Shown: positions 1 to 8,081, numbered from the stretch's first letter. The stretch is DNA of 64,000 nucleotides from Massilia sp. R2A-15 (GCF_030704305.1 NZ_CP131935.1:2170001-2234000), one strand, 5' to 3'. Made by a program: numbers and translations. Notes: generated by a model not told the origin, from the letters alone.

Positions 1-774
1 GCGGTCGAGGATGCCTTGCGAGTGGCCGTGGGCGGTGTCAACCACCAGCACATCCACGCCGGCCGCGACCAGCAGGTCGATGCGCTCTTCGTCGCGCTGG
101 CTGACGCCCACTGCCGCACCGACAATCAGCTTGCCAAGCGCGTCTTTGGAAGCGAACGGGTGCTCATGCGACTTCTGGATGTCCTTCACGGTGATCAGGC
201 CGCGCAGCTCGAACGCGTCGTTGACCACCAGCACGCGCTCGAGGCGGTGCTTGTTCATCAGGCGCTTCGCCTCGACGGGGTCGGTGTCCTCTTTCACATA
301 GACCAGCTTTTCGCGCGGCGTCATCTTGGCGCGCGCCTCCGCATCGAGCTCTTCTTCGAAACGCAGGTCGCGGTTGGTGATGATGCCGACCACGGTCTTG
401 CCCTCGACCACCGGGAAGCCGCTGATGCCGTATTGTTCGGTGAGCTTGATCACGTCGCGGATCTTCATGTCCGGCGGGATGGTGATCGGGTCGCGCAGCA
501 CGCCGGCTTCGAAACGCTTGACGCGTGCGACTTCGCGGGCCTGGTCTTTTGCGCTCAGGTTCTTGTGGATGATGCCGATGCCGCCCTCTTGCGCCATTGC
601 GATCGCCAGCCGCGCTTCGGTGACGGTATCCATCGCGGCCGACAGCAGCGGGATGTTCAGCGAAATATTGCGGGTCAGGCGAGTCTTGAGGGAGGTGTCG
701 GCAGGCAGAACGTTCGAGTAAGCCGGGACGAGCAGCACATCATCGAACGTGAGTGCTTTTTGAAGAAGACGCAT
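1..774 (-). CDS. guaB: IMP dehydrogenase, N-terminal part (gene runs off the window)
   Basis: The enzyme oxidises IMP to XMP with NAD+, the first committed step of GMP synthesis in the cytoplasm. The visible 258 residues start MRLLQKALTFDDVLLVPAYS, the typical N-terminus of the family. They continue through the first part of the TIM barrel (LLSAAMDTVTEARLAIAMAQ) and both CBS domains, about residues 95-205. The barrel resumes at VGAAVGVSQRDEERIDLLVAAG. The catalytic Cys loop and C-terminus lie beyond base 1. The start is the ATG at 774-772. The gene is divergent from the DUF4124 gene, an order common in Burkholderiales. Identification is very secure. Confidence 0.97.
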   Translation of the reverse strand, partial: MRLLQKALTFDDVLLVPAYSNVLPADTSLKTRLTRNISLNIPLLSAAMDTVTEARLAIAMAQEGGIGIIHKNLSAKDQAREVARVKRFEAGVLRDPITIPPDMKIRDVIKLTEQYGISGFPVVEGKTVVGIITNRDLRFEEELDAEARAKMTPREKLVYVKEDTDPVEAKRLMNKHRLERVLVVNDAFELRGLITVKDIQKSHEHPFASKDALGKLIVGAAVGVSQRDEERIDLLVAAGVDVLVVDTAHGHSQGILDR

Positions 775-801
775 AGTGTTTTCCTATAGGCGCAAAAGCG
801 A

Positions 802-807
802 ATTATA
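802..807 (-). promoter_or_regulatory. candidate -10 box of guaB
   Basis: On the minus strand a perfect TATAAT lies about 28 bases upstream of the guaB start codon. The hexamer 17 bases further upstream (GGGACG) is a poor -35, so this is a plausible but unproven sigma-70 promoter. Confidence 0.45.
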
Positions 808-957
808 CAGAAGAACGCGCCCGCCGTCCCGAGGCGCCGGATTTTTTGCAGGCGGGTTCAGCGGTTTGACTGCCTGCGCTGGCCGCCTGCGTATTACGAT
901 TGACAGCCGCGCCAAATCGTGGCGTAGTGACGTACGGCAACTGAACTGGAATCTGCA

Positions 958-1461
958 ATGAACCATCCCTCCCTTGTGCGCATGCTCACCGCCGGCGCCC
1001 TGCTCGCCTTCGCCACCCTGGCGCAGGCACAGTATGTCTGGATTAACGAAAAAGGCGTGCGCGAATACTCCGACCGCGCGCCGCCGCCGTCGATCCCGCT
1101 CAAGAACATCCTCAAAGCGCCGCACGGCCAGCTGACCGCCGCCGACGCGCCGGCCGAGCCGCCCGCCGCGAACGCCGTCGCGGCCAAACCGGCGCCGGCC
1201 CCGACCCTGGCCGACCGCAACGCCGATTACAACAAGCGCCTCAAGGACCAGGCCGACCAGGCGAAAAAGGCGTCGGACGAGGCCAGGCTGAAGGCGGAAC
1301 AAGCCGACAATTGCAGCCGCGCCCAGGCGGTCAAGCGCTCGGTCGATTCCGGTGAGCGCATCACCGCACTCGACAAGAACGGCGAGCGCCGCTTCATGGA
1401 CGACGCGGAACGCGCCCGCGAAGGCGCCAGGGCCGACAAGATCCTGGCCGGCTGCCGCTAG
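958..1461 (+). CDS. DUF4124 domain-containing secreted protein
   Basis: This 167-residue protein has a clear signal peptide (residues 1-22, ending LAQAQ). A DUF4124 segment follows (YVWINEKGVREYSDRAPP), then an Ala/Pro-rich linker and a charged helical region rich in K, D and A. The function of DUF4124 is unknown; members are periplasmic or envelope proteins common in Betaproteobacteria. It is divergent from guaB. In related genomes a gene of this type often sits between guaB and rnfH/ratA/smpB, which here are separated from it by the curli cluster. Confidence 0.8.
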   Translation: MNHPSLVRMLTAGALLAFATLAQAQYVWINEKGVREYSDRAPPPSIPLKNILKAPHGQLTAADAPAEPPAANAVAAKPAPAPTLADRNADYNKRLKDQADQAKKASDEARLKAEQADNCSRAQAVKRSVDSGERITALDKNGERRFMDDAERAREGARADKILAGCR

Positions 1462-1657
1462 ATCCGGCGTCCCCTTCATCATTTCCTCAAAAAAACAAGT
1501 CCGGATCGCAAGATTTGCATTGATCCGGCTTGATCCGGCGCGCTCCGGCGCCTGATAACCGTCAAACTCAGCAGCGAACCCCTCGATAGACTCAATTCAT
1601 GCATTCCGTTTGCCGTTTTCAAATGGCTAACCATTGTGTTTAATCGAGGAGTTCAAC

Positions 1658-2629
1658 GTGCATCAAAGACTCTCAGCAACCGCGATTGCGGCGATCCTCA
1701 CCTGCGCCGGCGCCACGGCGTGGGCCGGGCCCACTGTCACGACCACGCAAACCGGTACGGGTAACAGCGCCTACGCGGAACAGAATACCGTCAACGACGC
1801 GACCACCGCCACCATCACGCAAGTGGGCAACAACAATGTTGCCGGCGACCCCGTCGGTCGTTTGCCTGGCATCCTGCAGCAGAACATCTTTTCGCTGAGC
1901 GGCCACTCCGCCAAGATCGAACAGTACGGCAACGAGAATCACGCCGCCATCTCCCAGACGAGCGGCGACGTCGAATACCTTGGCGCCATCAAGCAGGAGG
2001 GCGACCGGAACATCGCCAGCTTGATCGAGGACCAGTACTTCAATTCGGAAACCTCGATCGGGCAAAAGGGAAACGATAACCTCGCGGAGCTGATGCACCA
2101 CGACACCGGCGGCGCCAGCGGCCTGATCTCCCAGGAAGGCGACCGCAACGTCGTCCATGTCACGAACGACTCGCTGAACGATTCATCAACCCTCACCTGG
2201 CAAACGGGGTACGATAACCGCATCGACGCGGTCCACACGACTTCCGGCCACTCCGCCGTTCGCATCGCGCAGACCGGCAGCTTGAATACGGCTTACACCA
2301 GCCAGACCGGCGGCAGCTTCATTTCCGGCTACACCATCCAAAACGGCGTGGGCAACTTCGCTTCCCTGATCCAGGCCGACGCGAGGGAAGGCAGTGGCGC
2401 CATTACGCAATCGGGCGATGGCAACGTGGCGATGCTGGGCCAGACCCTCGGCTACAACCAGGCCGACATCACGCAGACGGGCAACCTGAATACCGCGACG
2501 ATCCTGCAGAGCGGCAGCGTCGGGTTCGCGCCCTTGAATACGGCGTACATCACGCAATCGGGCAATGGATTCACCGCCAGCATCGCCCAGTCCGGCAGCG
2601 ACAACCATGCCGGCATCTATCAGCATTAA
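1658..2629 (+). CDS. large curlin-repeat protein 1 (CsgA-like)
   Basis: This is a predicted secreted amyloid subunit of about 323 residues, roughly twice the length of E. coli CsgA. A signal peptide ending TAWAG is followed by about a dozen curlin-type repeats of the pattern Q-x-G-x-x-N-x-A-x3-Q, such as ITQVGNNNVAGD, IEQYGNENHAAISQ and ITQTGNLNTATILQ. It ends with the cap AGIYQH that all four large paralogues carry in some form. The GTG start at 1658 was chosen because GAGGAG lies six bases upstream; a TTG at 1634 has no such site. The stop abuts the csgE region, so the genes are probably co-transcribed. It could be a structural subunit or an alternative nucleator. Confidence 0.85.
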   Translation: MHQRLSATAIAAILTCAGATAWAGPTVTTTQTGTGNSAYAEQNTVNDATTATITQVGNNNVAGDPVGRLPGILQQNIFSLSGHSAKIEQYGNENHAAISQTSGDVEYLGAIKQEGDRNIASLIEDQYFNSETSIGQKGNDNLAELMHHDTGGASGLISQEGDRNVVHVTNDSLNDSSTLTWQTGYDNRIDAVHTTSGHSAVRIAQTGSLNTAYTSQTGGSFISGYTIQNGVGNFASLIQADAREGSGAITQSGDGNVAMLGQTLGYNQADITQTGNLNTATILQSGSVGFAPLNTAYITQSGNGFTASIAQSGSDNHAGIYQH

Positions 2630-2641
2630 ATGAGGACCTCC

Positions 2642-3061
2642 ATGTCCGCCGCCGTGCGATGGCTGAGCGTGCCTGCGCTGTGGCTCGCTTGTGCCATCGT
2701 GCCGGCCACGGCCCAGGTTCCGGGCGATCCGGTATCCGACGCCACCGGCATCGTGACGAGCCAGGCCATCACCGTGGCCGGCCGCGAATTCAGCGACTAC
2801 TTCATCGCCGCCTGGCGCGACAAGCAGGACAGCGACCGCTACACGCTGGCGATCCATGAGCGCCCGTCGGCGCGCTCCGGCAGCCAGGTCTGGATCGAGT
2901 TCGGCCACCGGCGCGTATTCCAGATGCAGTTGCCGGCGGCGCGCGCCGCACTCAAGGGCCGGGCCGAACAAGCGGCCGAGTCCACCTGGCAGGCGGTGCT
3001 GGAGGCCGATGGCCAGAGCCGCCTCATCAACGACGCCGACCTGGCGCGCGACGAAATCTGA
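2642..3061 (+). CDS. csgE: curli assembly factor CsgE
   Basis: CsgE is the periplasmic adaptor that caps the CsgG pore and directs curlin subunits to it. A signal peptide (ending PATAQ) is followed by a 115-residue domain with family hallmarks: GIVTSQAITVAGREFSDYF, then LAIHERPSARSGSQVWIEFG and VFQMQLP. The ATG at 2642 has GAGGA five bases upstream and is preferred to the ATG at 2630, which merely overlaps the preceding stop. It lies between curlin 1 and csgF in the same direction. Confidence 0.93.
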   Translation: MSAAVRWLSVPALWLACAIVPATAQVPGDPVSDATGIVTSQAITVAGREFSDYFIAAWRDKQDSDRYTLAIHERPSARSGSQVWIEFGHRRVFQMQLPAARAALKGRAEQAAESTWQAVLEADGQSRLINDADLARDEI

Positions 3062-3083
3062 CAATCAAGCGAAGGAGCAAACC

Positions 3084-3509
3084 ATGCCCACCCGTCCCGC
3101 CTGGCGCCTTGCCGCCGGCCTCGCCCTGCTCACCGGCAGCGCCTGCGCCGCCGAATTGGTGTACCTCCCGGTCAACCCGAACTTCGGCGGTTACCCGGCC
3201 AACGGGCCCGGCCTGCTGGCCTCGGCCGCCGCGACCAACAAGCACAAGGAAGACCCCTTGGGCGGATCGTCGCCGTTCAACCAGTCGCCGCTGGCGCAGT
3301 TCAACCAGACGCTCGAGCGCACCGTGCTCAGCCAGCTGGCCTCGGCCGCCACTTCCAAGCTGATGGGCCAGGACGGCAAGCTGGTGCCGGGCACCTTCAC
3401 CACCGCGAATTTCATCATCACGGTGACGGACCTGGGCGGCGGCGTGCTGCGCGTGACCACCACCGAAAAATCGACCGGCGTGACGACCTCGTTCGAGGTG
3501 GGCCAATGA
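3084..3509 (+). CDS. csgF: curli assembly factor CsgF
   Basis: CsgF is an extracellular accessory that binds the CsgG channel and couples export to nucleation on the cell surface. The 141-residue precursor has a signal peptide ending ACAA. It is followed by the diagnostic mature N-terminus ELVYLPVNPNFGG, the segment that inserts into CsgG in the E. coli complex, and NQTLERTVLSQLASAA. A strong GAAGGAG precedes the ATG. Its end overlaps csgG by four bases (ATGA), suggesting translational coupling. Confidence 0.95.
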   Translation: MPTRPAWRLAAGLALLTGSACAAELVYLPVNPNFGGYPANGPGLLASAAATNKHKEDPLGGSSPFNQSPLAQFNQTLERTVLSQLASAATSKLMGQDGKLVPGTFTTANFIITVTDLGGGVLRVTTTEKSTGVTTSFEVGQ

Positions 3510-4366
3510 CGCCGCGCCGCGCCCTCGCCGCAACGGTCCTGATGCTGGCCAGCGGCTGCGCGGTCCAGCATGCGCCCTCGGACGCGCGCAGCGACGCCGC
3601 GCCCGCGCCGGCCACGGGAGTCACACGCGACCTGCTGAGCCTGCCGCCGCCGAGCGGCAAGGTCACCGTCGCGGTGTACGGTATCCGCGACCAGACCGGC
3701 CAGTACAAGCCGGCGCCGGACAGCTCGTTCTCCACCGCGGTCACGCAGGGCGCCTCGTCGCTGCTGGTCAAGGCCCTGAAGCAGTCGGGCTGGTTCCTGC
3801 CGGTCGAGCGCGAGAACCTTCAGGACCTGCTCACCGAGCGCAAGATCGTGCGCGCGCTCGAGATGCCGCAGCCGGCCGGCACGCCCGCCGTGCAGATACC
3901 GCCGTTGATCGCCGCCTCGGTGCTGATCGAAGGCGGCATCATCGCCTACGAAAGCAATGTGCGCACGGGCGGCGCCGGCGCCCGCTTCCTCGGCATCGGC
4001 CTGACCACCCAGTACCGGGTTGACCAGGTCACCGTGAACCTGCGCAGCGTCGACATCCGCGGCGGCCAGATCCTGCAGAGCGTCTCGACCACCAAGACCA
4101 TCTACTCCTACGAAATCCATCCGAGCATCTTCAAGTTCGTCAATGTGAAGGACCTGCTGGAACTCGAAGGCGGCATGACGCGCAACGAGCCCACCCAGCT
4201 GTGCGTCAACGAGGCGATCGAATCGGGCGTCGCCCACCTGATCGTACAAGGCATCCGCGACGGCAACTGGGCGCTGAAGGACCCGGCCAGCTGGTCGCAC
4301 CCGGTGTTGCAGCGTTACGCCGCCGAGGGCGACACGCGCTACACGGTTCAGAAGGCGGCGCTATGA
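3506..4366 (+). CDS. csgG: curli secretion channel lipoprotein CsgG
   Basis: CsgG forms the nonameric outer-membrane pore for curlin export. The 286-residue product begins with a lipoprotein signal and lipobox LASGC (Cys18). The CsgG/HfaB domain follows, with GKVTVAVYGIRDQTGQYKPA, LPVERENLQDLLTERKIVRA and IEGGIIAYESNVRTGGAGARFLG split over the middle. The C-terminal part contains the DLLELEGGMTRNEP region. Length and order match the family. It overlaps csgF upstream and the CsgB-like gene downstream by ATGA, so the three are one translationally coupled unit. Confidence 0.95.
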   Translation: MTPRRALAATVLMLASGCAVQHAPSDARSDAAPAPATGVTRDLLSLPPPSGKVTVAVYGIRDQTGQYKPAPDSSFSTAVTQGASSLLVKALKQSGWFLPVERENLQDLLTERKIVRALEMPQPAGTPAVQIPPLIAASVLIEGGIIAYESNVRTGGAGARFLGIGLTTQYRVDQVTVNLRSVDIRGGQILQSVSTTKTIYSYEIHPSIFKFVNVKDLLELEGGMTRNEPTQLCVNEAIESGVAHLIVQGIRDGNWALKDPASWSHPVLQRYAAEGDTRYTVQKAAL

Positions 4367-4788
4367 AAAAGCTGATCGCAGCGCTCGCAGTACTGGCGTG
4401 CGGCGCCGGCTACGCTGCCGACCTCGCGCCGCCCGAACTGACAATCGGCAAGGCCGCGCCCACCCAGGGCGCCCTGCTGCTTCAGCGTGGAGCCGGCAAC
4501 GTCTTCGCCGCCGAGCAGGCCGGCCGCCGCAACGCCCTGGCCGGCGCCCAGGACGGGCTGCAGAACCGCGCTTCGGTGGAACAGTTCGGCAGCGACAACC
4601 GTGCCTCCGTTCAGCAGGAGGGGCAGGACAACGAAGCCGCCATCCGCCAGCACGGCATCGGCAACCGCGCCGAAATCGACCAGATCGGCAACCTGAACAC
4701 GGCCCGCATCGATCAGTTCGGCCAGCAAGGCACGGCACGCATCACGCAGTACGGCAGCGGCAAGACCGCCACGCTCATCCAACACTAA
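4363..4788 (+). CDS. small curlin-repeat protein, CsgB-like candidate nucleator
   Basis: This 141-residue precursor has a signal peptide ending GYAA, a linker of about 20 residues, and about five curlin repeats: VEQFGSDNRASVQQEG, IRQHGIGNRAEIDQIG and IDQFGQQGTARITQYG among them. It ends TLIQH. Its size is close to that of E. coli CsgA/CsgB and much smaller than the four other curlins here. Short length, charged repeats (R, E, D at variable positions) and linkage to csgG suggest the minor nucleator role of CsgB. This is inference; it could be a conventional subunit. The start overlaps csgG (ATGA). Confidence 0.8.
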   Translation: MKKLIAALAVLACGAGYAADLAPPELTIGKAAPTQGALLLQRGAGNVFAAEQAGRRNALAGAQDGLQNRASVEQFGSDNRASVQQEGQDNEAAIRQHGIGNRAEIDQIGNLNTARIDQFGQQGTARITQYGSGKTATLIQH

Positions 4789-4801
4789 CAGGAGACAACA
4801 G

Positions 4802-5776
4802 ATGAAAACCACACTCTCGGCAATTGCACTTGGCGCGCTACTGGCCTGCAACCTCGCCAGCGCGCAAGTGACGATCACCCAGCAAGGCAGCGGCAACGGC
4901 GCCTACACGGAACAGGATGGACTGACAGCGCCATTCCTCACACCCAAGGCAACGACGATACAGATCGGCAATAACAACCATGCCGGCGATCCGCTCACCC
5001 ACACCCCGGGGATTTTTCAGCGCCAGCGCTTCGAGGCGGCCAACGCCAGGATCTACCAGGAGGGTGACGCGAACAACGCCAACATCGTGCAGGACGGCGT
5101 CGCCTTTACGGTCAACGCGACGATCGAGCAGCGCGGCGCAGGCAACACGGCCAGTATCACGCAGACGGTCCAGACCTGGAGCGATGGGTCGATCTACCAG
5201 AACGGCAGCAACAATCTGGCCAGGCTGGAACAGAGTGTGGGCGACTCCGGCTTCAGTGCCATCCAGACCGGTTCGGACAACAAGATGTCGGTGCGGCAGA
5301 TGGAGTCAACGTTCAACTACCCGTCGGTCACGCAGACCGGTGACGGCAATTCCGTCACGCTCGACGTGGCGCGCTTGCTCGGCAGCAGTTCCCAGATCGA
5401 ACAGGTCGGCAACAACAATACCGTCGACAGCTTCGTGCGCGATGGCGACAGCACCGAGAACTCGATTCATCAGAATGGCAACGGCAACACTGCGCTGAAC
5501 CACCAGATCGGTGGGCTAGCCTTCGGCAACACGACGATTCTCGACCGCTCGGCGATCCACCAGATCGGCGACAACAACTTCGCCAGCGTGTTGCAGGATG
5601 GCGCGAACGATGCCTTGATCAAGCAGTTCGGCAACGATAATTTCGGCACGGTGGTGCAAACCTACGTCGGCCCGGGCGACCCGAATACGGCCTTCATCCG
5701 GCAATGCGGGAATGGCTTTAGCGCCAACATCGTGCAAAGCGGCGCGGCCAACAGCGCCGGCATCTACCAGCATTAA
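4802..5776 (+). CDS. large curlin-repeat protein 2
   Basis: A 324-residue curlin-like precursor with signal peptide (cleavage likely after NLASA). It has an N-terminal unit ITQQGSGNGAYTEQ, the conserved segment IQIGNNNHAGDP and PGIFQ, then about ten further repeats and the cap AGIYQH. GGAGACAAC precedes the ATG, 13 bases after the CsgB-like gene. It is closely related to curlin 3 along its whole length. The signal contains LLAC, which resembles a lipobox poorly. Cys302 is the only cysteine of the mature protein and replaces a Tyr in curlin 3. Confidence 0.85.
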   Translation: MKTTLSAIALGALLACNLASAQVTITQQGSGNGAYTEQDGLTAPFLTPKATTIQIGNNNHAGDPLTHTPGIFQRQRFEAANARIYQEGDANNANIVQDGVAFTVNATIEQRGAGNTASITQTVQTWSDGSIYQNGSNNLARLEQSVGDSGFSAIQTGSDNKMSVRQMESTFNYPSVTQTGDGNSVTLDVARLLGSSSQIEQVGNNNTVDSFVRDGDSTENSIHQNGNGNTALNHQIGGLAFGNTTILDRSAIHQIGDNNFASVLQDGANDALIKQFGNDNFGTVVQTYVGPGDPNTAFIRQCGNGFSANIVQSGAANSAGIYQH

Positions 5777-5782
5777 GCGGGG

Positions 5783-5880
5783 TCAGCCGGCGGGCAGGCC
5801 TGATGCGGCACCCGCCGGCGCCGCGAGACCTTGGCGCCACCTCGAACTGGCGCTCATGCCCGATGCGGCAACGGCAAGCG
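5783..5880 (-). pseudogene. possible strongly decayed rnfH 3'-end relic
   Basis: Just after curlin 2, the plus strand shares the start TCAGCCGGCGG with the rnfH 3' end. After a diverged stretch it shares a GCCGCGA...CCTTGG block, a CCACC and a GATGCGG, in the same order as the intact gene at 8082 onward. It lies in the same position relative to its curlin gene as the much clearer relic at 6881. Similarity is patchy, so this copy is tentative. Confidence 0.4.
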
Positions 5881-5908
5881 GCGATCCCACACTCACCGGG
5901 GACATAGG

Positions 5909-6874
5909 ATGAAAACCACACTCACGGCAATTGCACTTTCCGCCCTACTCGCCTGCAACGTCGCCACTGCGCAAGTGTCGATCACCCAGCAAGGCAGCGG
6001 TAACGGCGCTTATACGGAACAGCAAGGAACACGGTATCCGGGCAGCCTGACCGCCGCCACGACCATACAGATCGGCAATAACAACCATGCCGGCGATCCG
6101 GTCAGCCACACTCCGGGGATTCTTCAGCGTGAGCGCTTCGAGGCGGCCAACGCCAGGATTTTCCAGCAGGGCGACCAAAACACCGCCAACATCGTGCAGG
6201 ACGGCGCCGCCTTTACGGTCAACGCGATCATCGAGCAGCGCGGCGCCGGCAACACGGCCAGTCTCATGCAGACGATCCAGACCTGGAGCGATGGGACGAT
6301 CTACCAGGAAGGCACCAACAACCTGGCCAGGATCGAACAGCGGTTCGTGGCCGACTCGCGCTTCGGCGCGGTCCAGAATGGTTCTGACAACAAGCTGTCG
6401 GTTTTGCAGGACGACGCAACCCACAACGGTCCGTCGGTCACGCAAACCGGTTCCGGCAACTCGGCCACGGTCGAGCTCGAGCACGTGCTTGGCAGCGCCG
6501 CGCTGATCGAACAGCTAGGCAGCATGAACATCGCCGACAGTGTTGTGCGCACTGGCGAGGGTAACAGCAACGCAATTTATCAGGATGGGACCGGCAACGT
6601 CGCCATGATCCAGCAGATCGGCAGCAGGGTCTTCGGCGCCGCGATGGCGGAGATCCGCCAAACCGGAGCGAATAACTTCGCCAGCCTGTTGCAGGATGGC
6701 CCCAATGGCGCGTCGATCGGGCAGCTCGGCAACGATAATTTCGGCACGGTGGTGCAAACCTACGTCGGTCCGGGCGACCCGAATACGGCCTTCATCAGGC
6801 AGTACGGGAATGGCTTTAGCGCCAACATTGTGCAAGGCGGCGCGGGCAACAGTGCCGGCGTGTACCAGCACTAG
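5909..6874 (+). CDS. large curlin-repeat protein 3
   Basis: A 321-residue precursor nearly colinear with curlin 2. The signal peptide ends NVATA, followed by ITQQGSGNGAYTEQQG, IQIGNNNHAGDP, PGILQRERFEAANARI, about ten repeats and the cap AGVYQH. The ATG at 5909 was chosen over upstream in-frame codons because a purine-rich CGGGGAC precedes it and it matches the start of curlin 2. The last 150 bases are almost the same as in curlin 2, pointing to recent duplication or gene conversion. Confidence 0.85.
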   Translation: MKTTLTAIALSALLACNVATAQVSITQQGSGNGAYTEQQGTRYPGSLTAATTIQIGNNNHAGDPVSHTPGILQRERFEAANARIFQQGDQNTANIVQDGAAFTVNAIIEQRGAGNTASLMQTIQTWSDGTIYQEGTNNLARIEQRFVADSRFGAVQNGSDNKLSVLQDDATHNGPSVTQTGSGNSATVELEHVLGSAALIEQLGSMNIADSVVRTGEGNSNAIYQDGTGNVAMIQQIGSRVFGAAMAEIRQTGANNFASLLQDGPNGASIGQLGNDNFGTVVQTYVGPGDPNTAFIRQYGNGFSANIVQGGAGNSAGVYQH

Positions 6875-6880
6875 GCGCCG

Positions 6881-7021
6881 TCAGCCGGCGGCGTCTTTCT
6901 TGTGCGACGCGCGCCGGCGCCGCCAATCCTCGGGGCCGGCCACCAGCGGCCGATCCAGCACGATGCCGTCGCACTCGCGCAGCACCGTGTCGAACGGCGT
7001 TTCTTGTCTTAAATGCCGACA
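6881..7021 (-). pseudogene. relic of the rnfH 3' end between curlin genes
   Basis: Read on the plus strand, 6881-7000 matches 8082-8201, the 3' end of intact rnfH, at about 107 of 120 bases by hand count. The rnfH stop codon is at the equivalent place. The match continues with one small indel to about 7021 and then stops, so only the C-terminal half of an RnfH reading frame is present, without a start. It begins seven bases after the curlin 3 stop, as intact rnfH begins just after the curlin 4 stop. It is best explained as a leftover of tandem duplication of a curlin plus rnfH-tail unit. Confidence 0.88.
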
Positions 7022-7110
7022 GGCCTCGCCGCCCGTCGATTTCCACCATTCAGTTTCCGGGGCCGCTGAATCGCCCTACCCCGCCCCTGCTCATCTCTAG
7101 GAGTTCTCCC

Positions 7111-8064
7111 ATGAAAGCTGCACTCTCGGCAACAGGACTCGCCGCGATCCTCGCGACCGCCTTCAACGTCGCGGCGGCCGGCCCAACGGCCACGACCTCG
7201 CAAACAGGAACCGGCAACACCGCGTATGCCGAACAGACCCTGATCGACCCGACCTTCCCCACCAGCGCGACGATCATCCAGGCCGGCAACAACAATCATG
7301 CGGGCGATCCGCTGGCGCAAACCCCGGGCATCCTCCAGCGCAACGTCCGCCACTCGCTCAATACCGCCGAGATTAACCAGTCTGGCAACGAAAACACCGC
7401 CAGCATCGTGCAGGACGGGATGCACTTTCAAATTAATCATGGGGAAATCAAACAGATCGGCAACAACAATAGTGCCGCCGTCGTTCAGACCGATGTCCTC
7501 ACGACCTATGGCTTGTTGCGCCAGGAAGGCGTCAACAACCTCGCCGCTTTCGAACAAACGGGCGTGGGCGATATTGGCATCCTGGGAAGCCAGAACGGTT
7601 CGGACAACTTCATGAGCGTGCGGCAATACAATCATGCGGGGCCCGGCCACGCGTCTGTCGCGCAATCCGGTTCGCTGAACGCGGTCACCCTCGACCAGAA
7701 TCGGACGATGGGCTCGGTCGAAATCAACCAGGCTGGCGAGTTGAACACCGTCACCAGCAGCCTGGTGGGGGACGCCCGCATTACGATCCAGCAGGCCGGA
7801 ACCGGCAATACCGCGACGACCTTCCAGTCCGGCGTCTTTACCCAGTCCAGCGAGATCGTACAAACCGGTGACAACAACCTGGCGACGCTGTCGCAGACGC
7901 TCACCGGGAATTTCTCGCTGATTACGCAGACCGGCAACAGCAACCAGGCCTCCCTCACGCAGGCGGGGTGGAACACGGCCTCCATCAATCAGGTTGGGAA
8001 TAATTTTGTCGCCAGCCTGACCCAGGCCGGCCAAGGCAACAACGCCGGGATCTATCAGCACTAA
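7111..8064 (+). CDS. large curlin-repeat protein 4
   Basis: A 317-residue precursor with signal peptide ending NVAAAG. It has TSQTGTGNTAYAEQ, IQAGNNNHAGDP, PGILQRN, about eleven Q-x-G-x-x-N repeats (for example INQSGNENTASIVQDG, ITQTGNSNQASLTQAG) and the cap AGIYQH. A good AGGAG lies seven bases before the ATG. Its N-terminus resembles curlin 1 more than curlins 2 and 3. The stop is 17 bases from the convergent rnfH stop. Confidence 0.85.
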   Translation: MKAALSATGLAAILATAFNVAAAGPTATTSQTGTGNTAYAEQTLIDPTFPTSATIIQAGNNNHAGDPLAQTPGILQRNVRHSLNTAEINQSGNENTASIVQDGMHFQINHGEIKQIGNNNSAAVVQTDVLTTYGLLRQEGVNNLAAFEQTGVGDIGILGSQNGSDNFMSVRQYNHAGPGHASVAQSGSLNAVTLDQNRTMGSVEINQAGELNTVTSSLVGDARITIQQAGTGNTATTFQSGVFTQSSEIVQTGDNNLATLSQTLTGNFSLITQTGNSNQASLTQAGWNTASINQVGNNFVASLTQAGQGNNAGIYQH

Positions 8065-8081
8065 GAGGCTGCAAGCGTCGA

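Noticed and set aside
784..1482. Minus-strand frame of 232 codons opposite the DUF4124 gene
   Set aside because: The plus-strand gene has a signal peptide and a DUF4124 segment. The opposite frame is a GC-driven shadow that also runs into the guaB promoter region.
4802..4860. Lipoprotein signal in curlins 2 and 3 (LLAC)
   Set aside because: The residue at -2 is Leu, which is poor for a lipobox. A signal peptidase I site follows shortly (LASA-Q, VATA-Q), and curlin 4 has no cysteine there.
1658..8064. Reading the curlin repeats as a DNA tandem repeat or CRISPR array
   Set aside because: The periodicity is at protein level with strong codon variation. Repeat units are not identical in DNA and spacers are absent.
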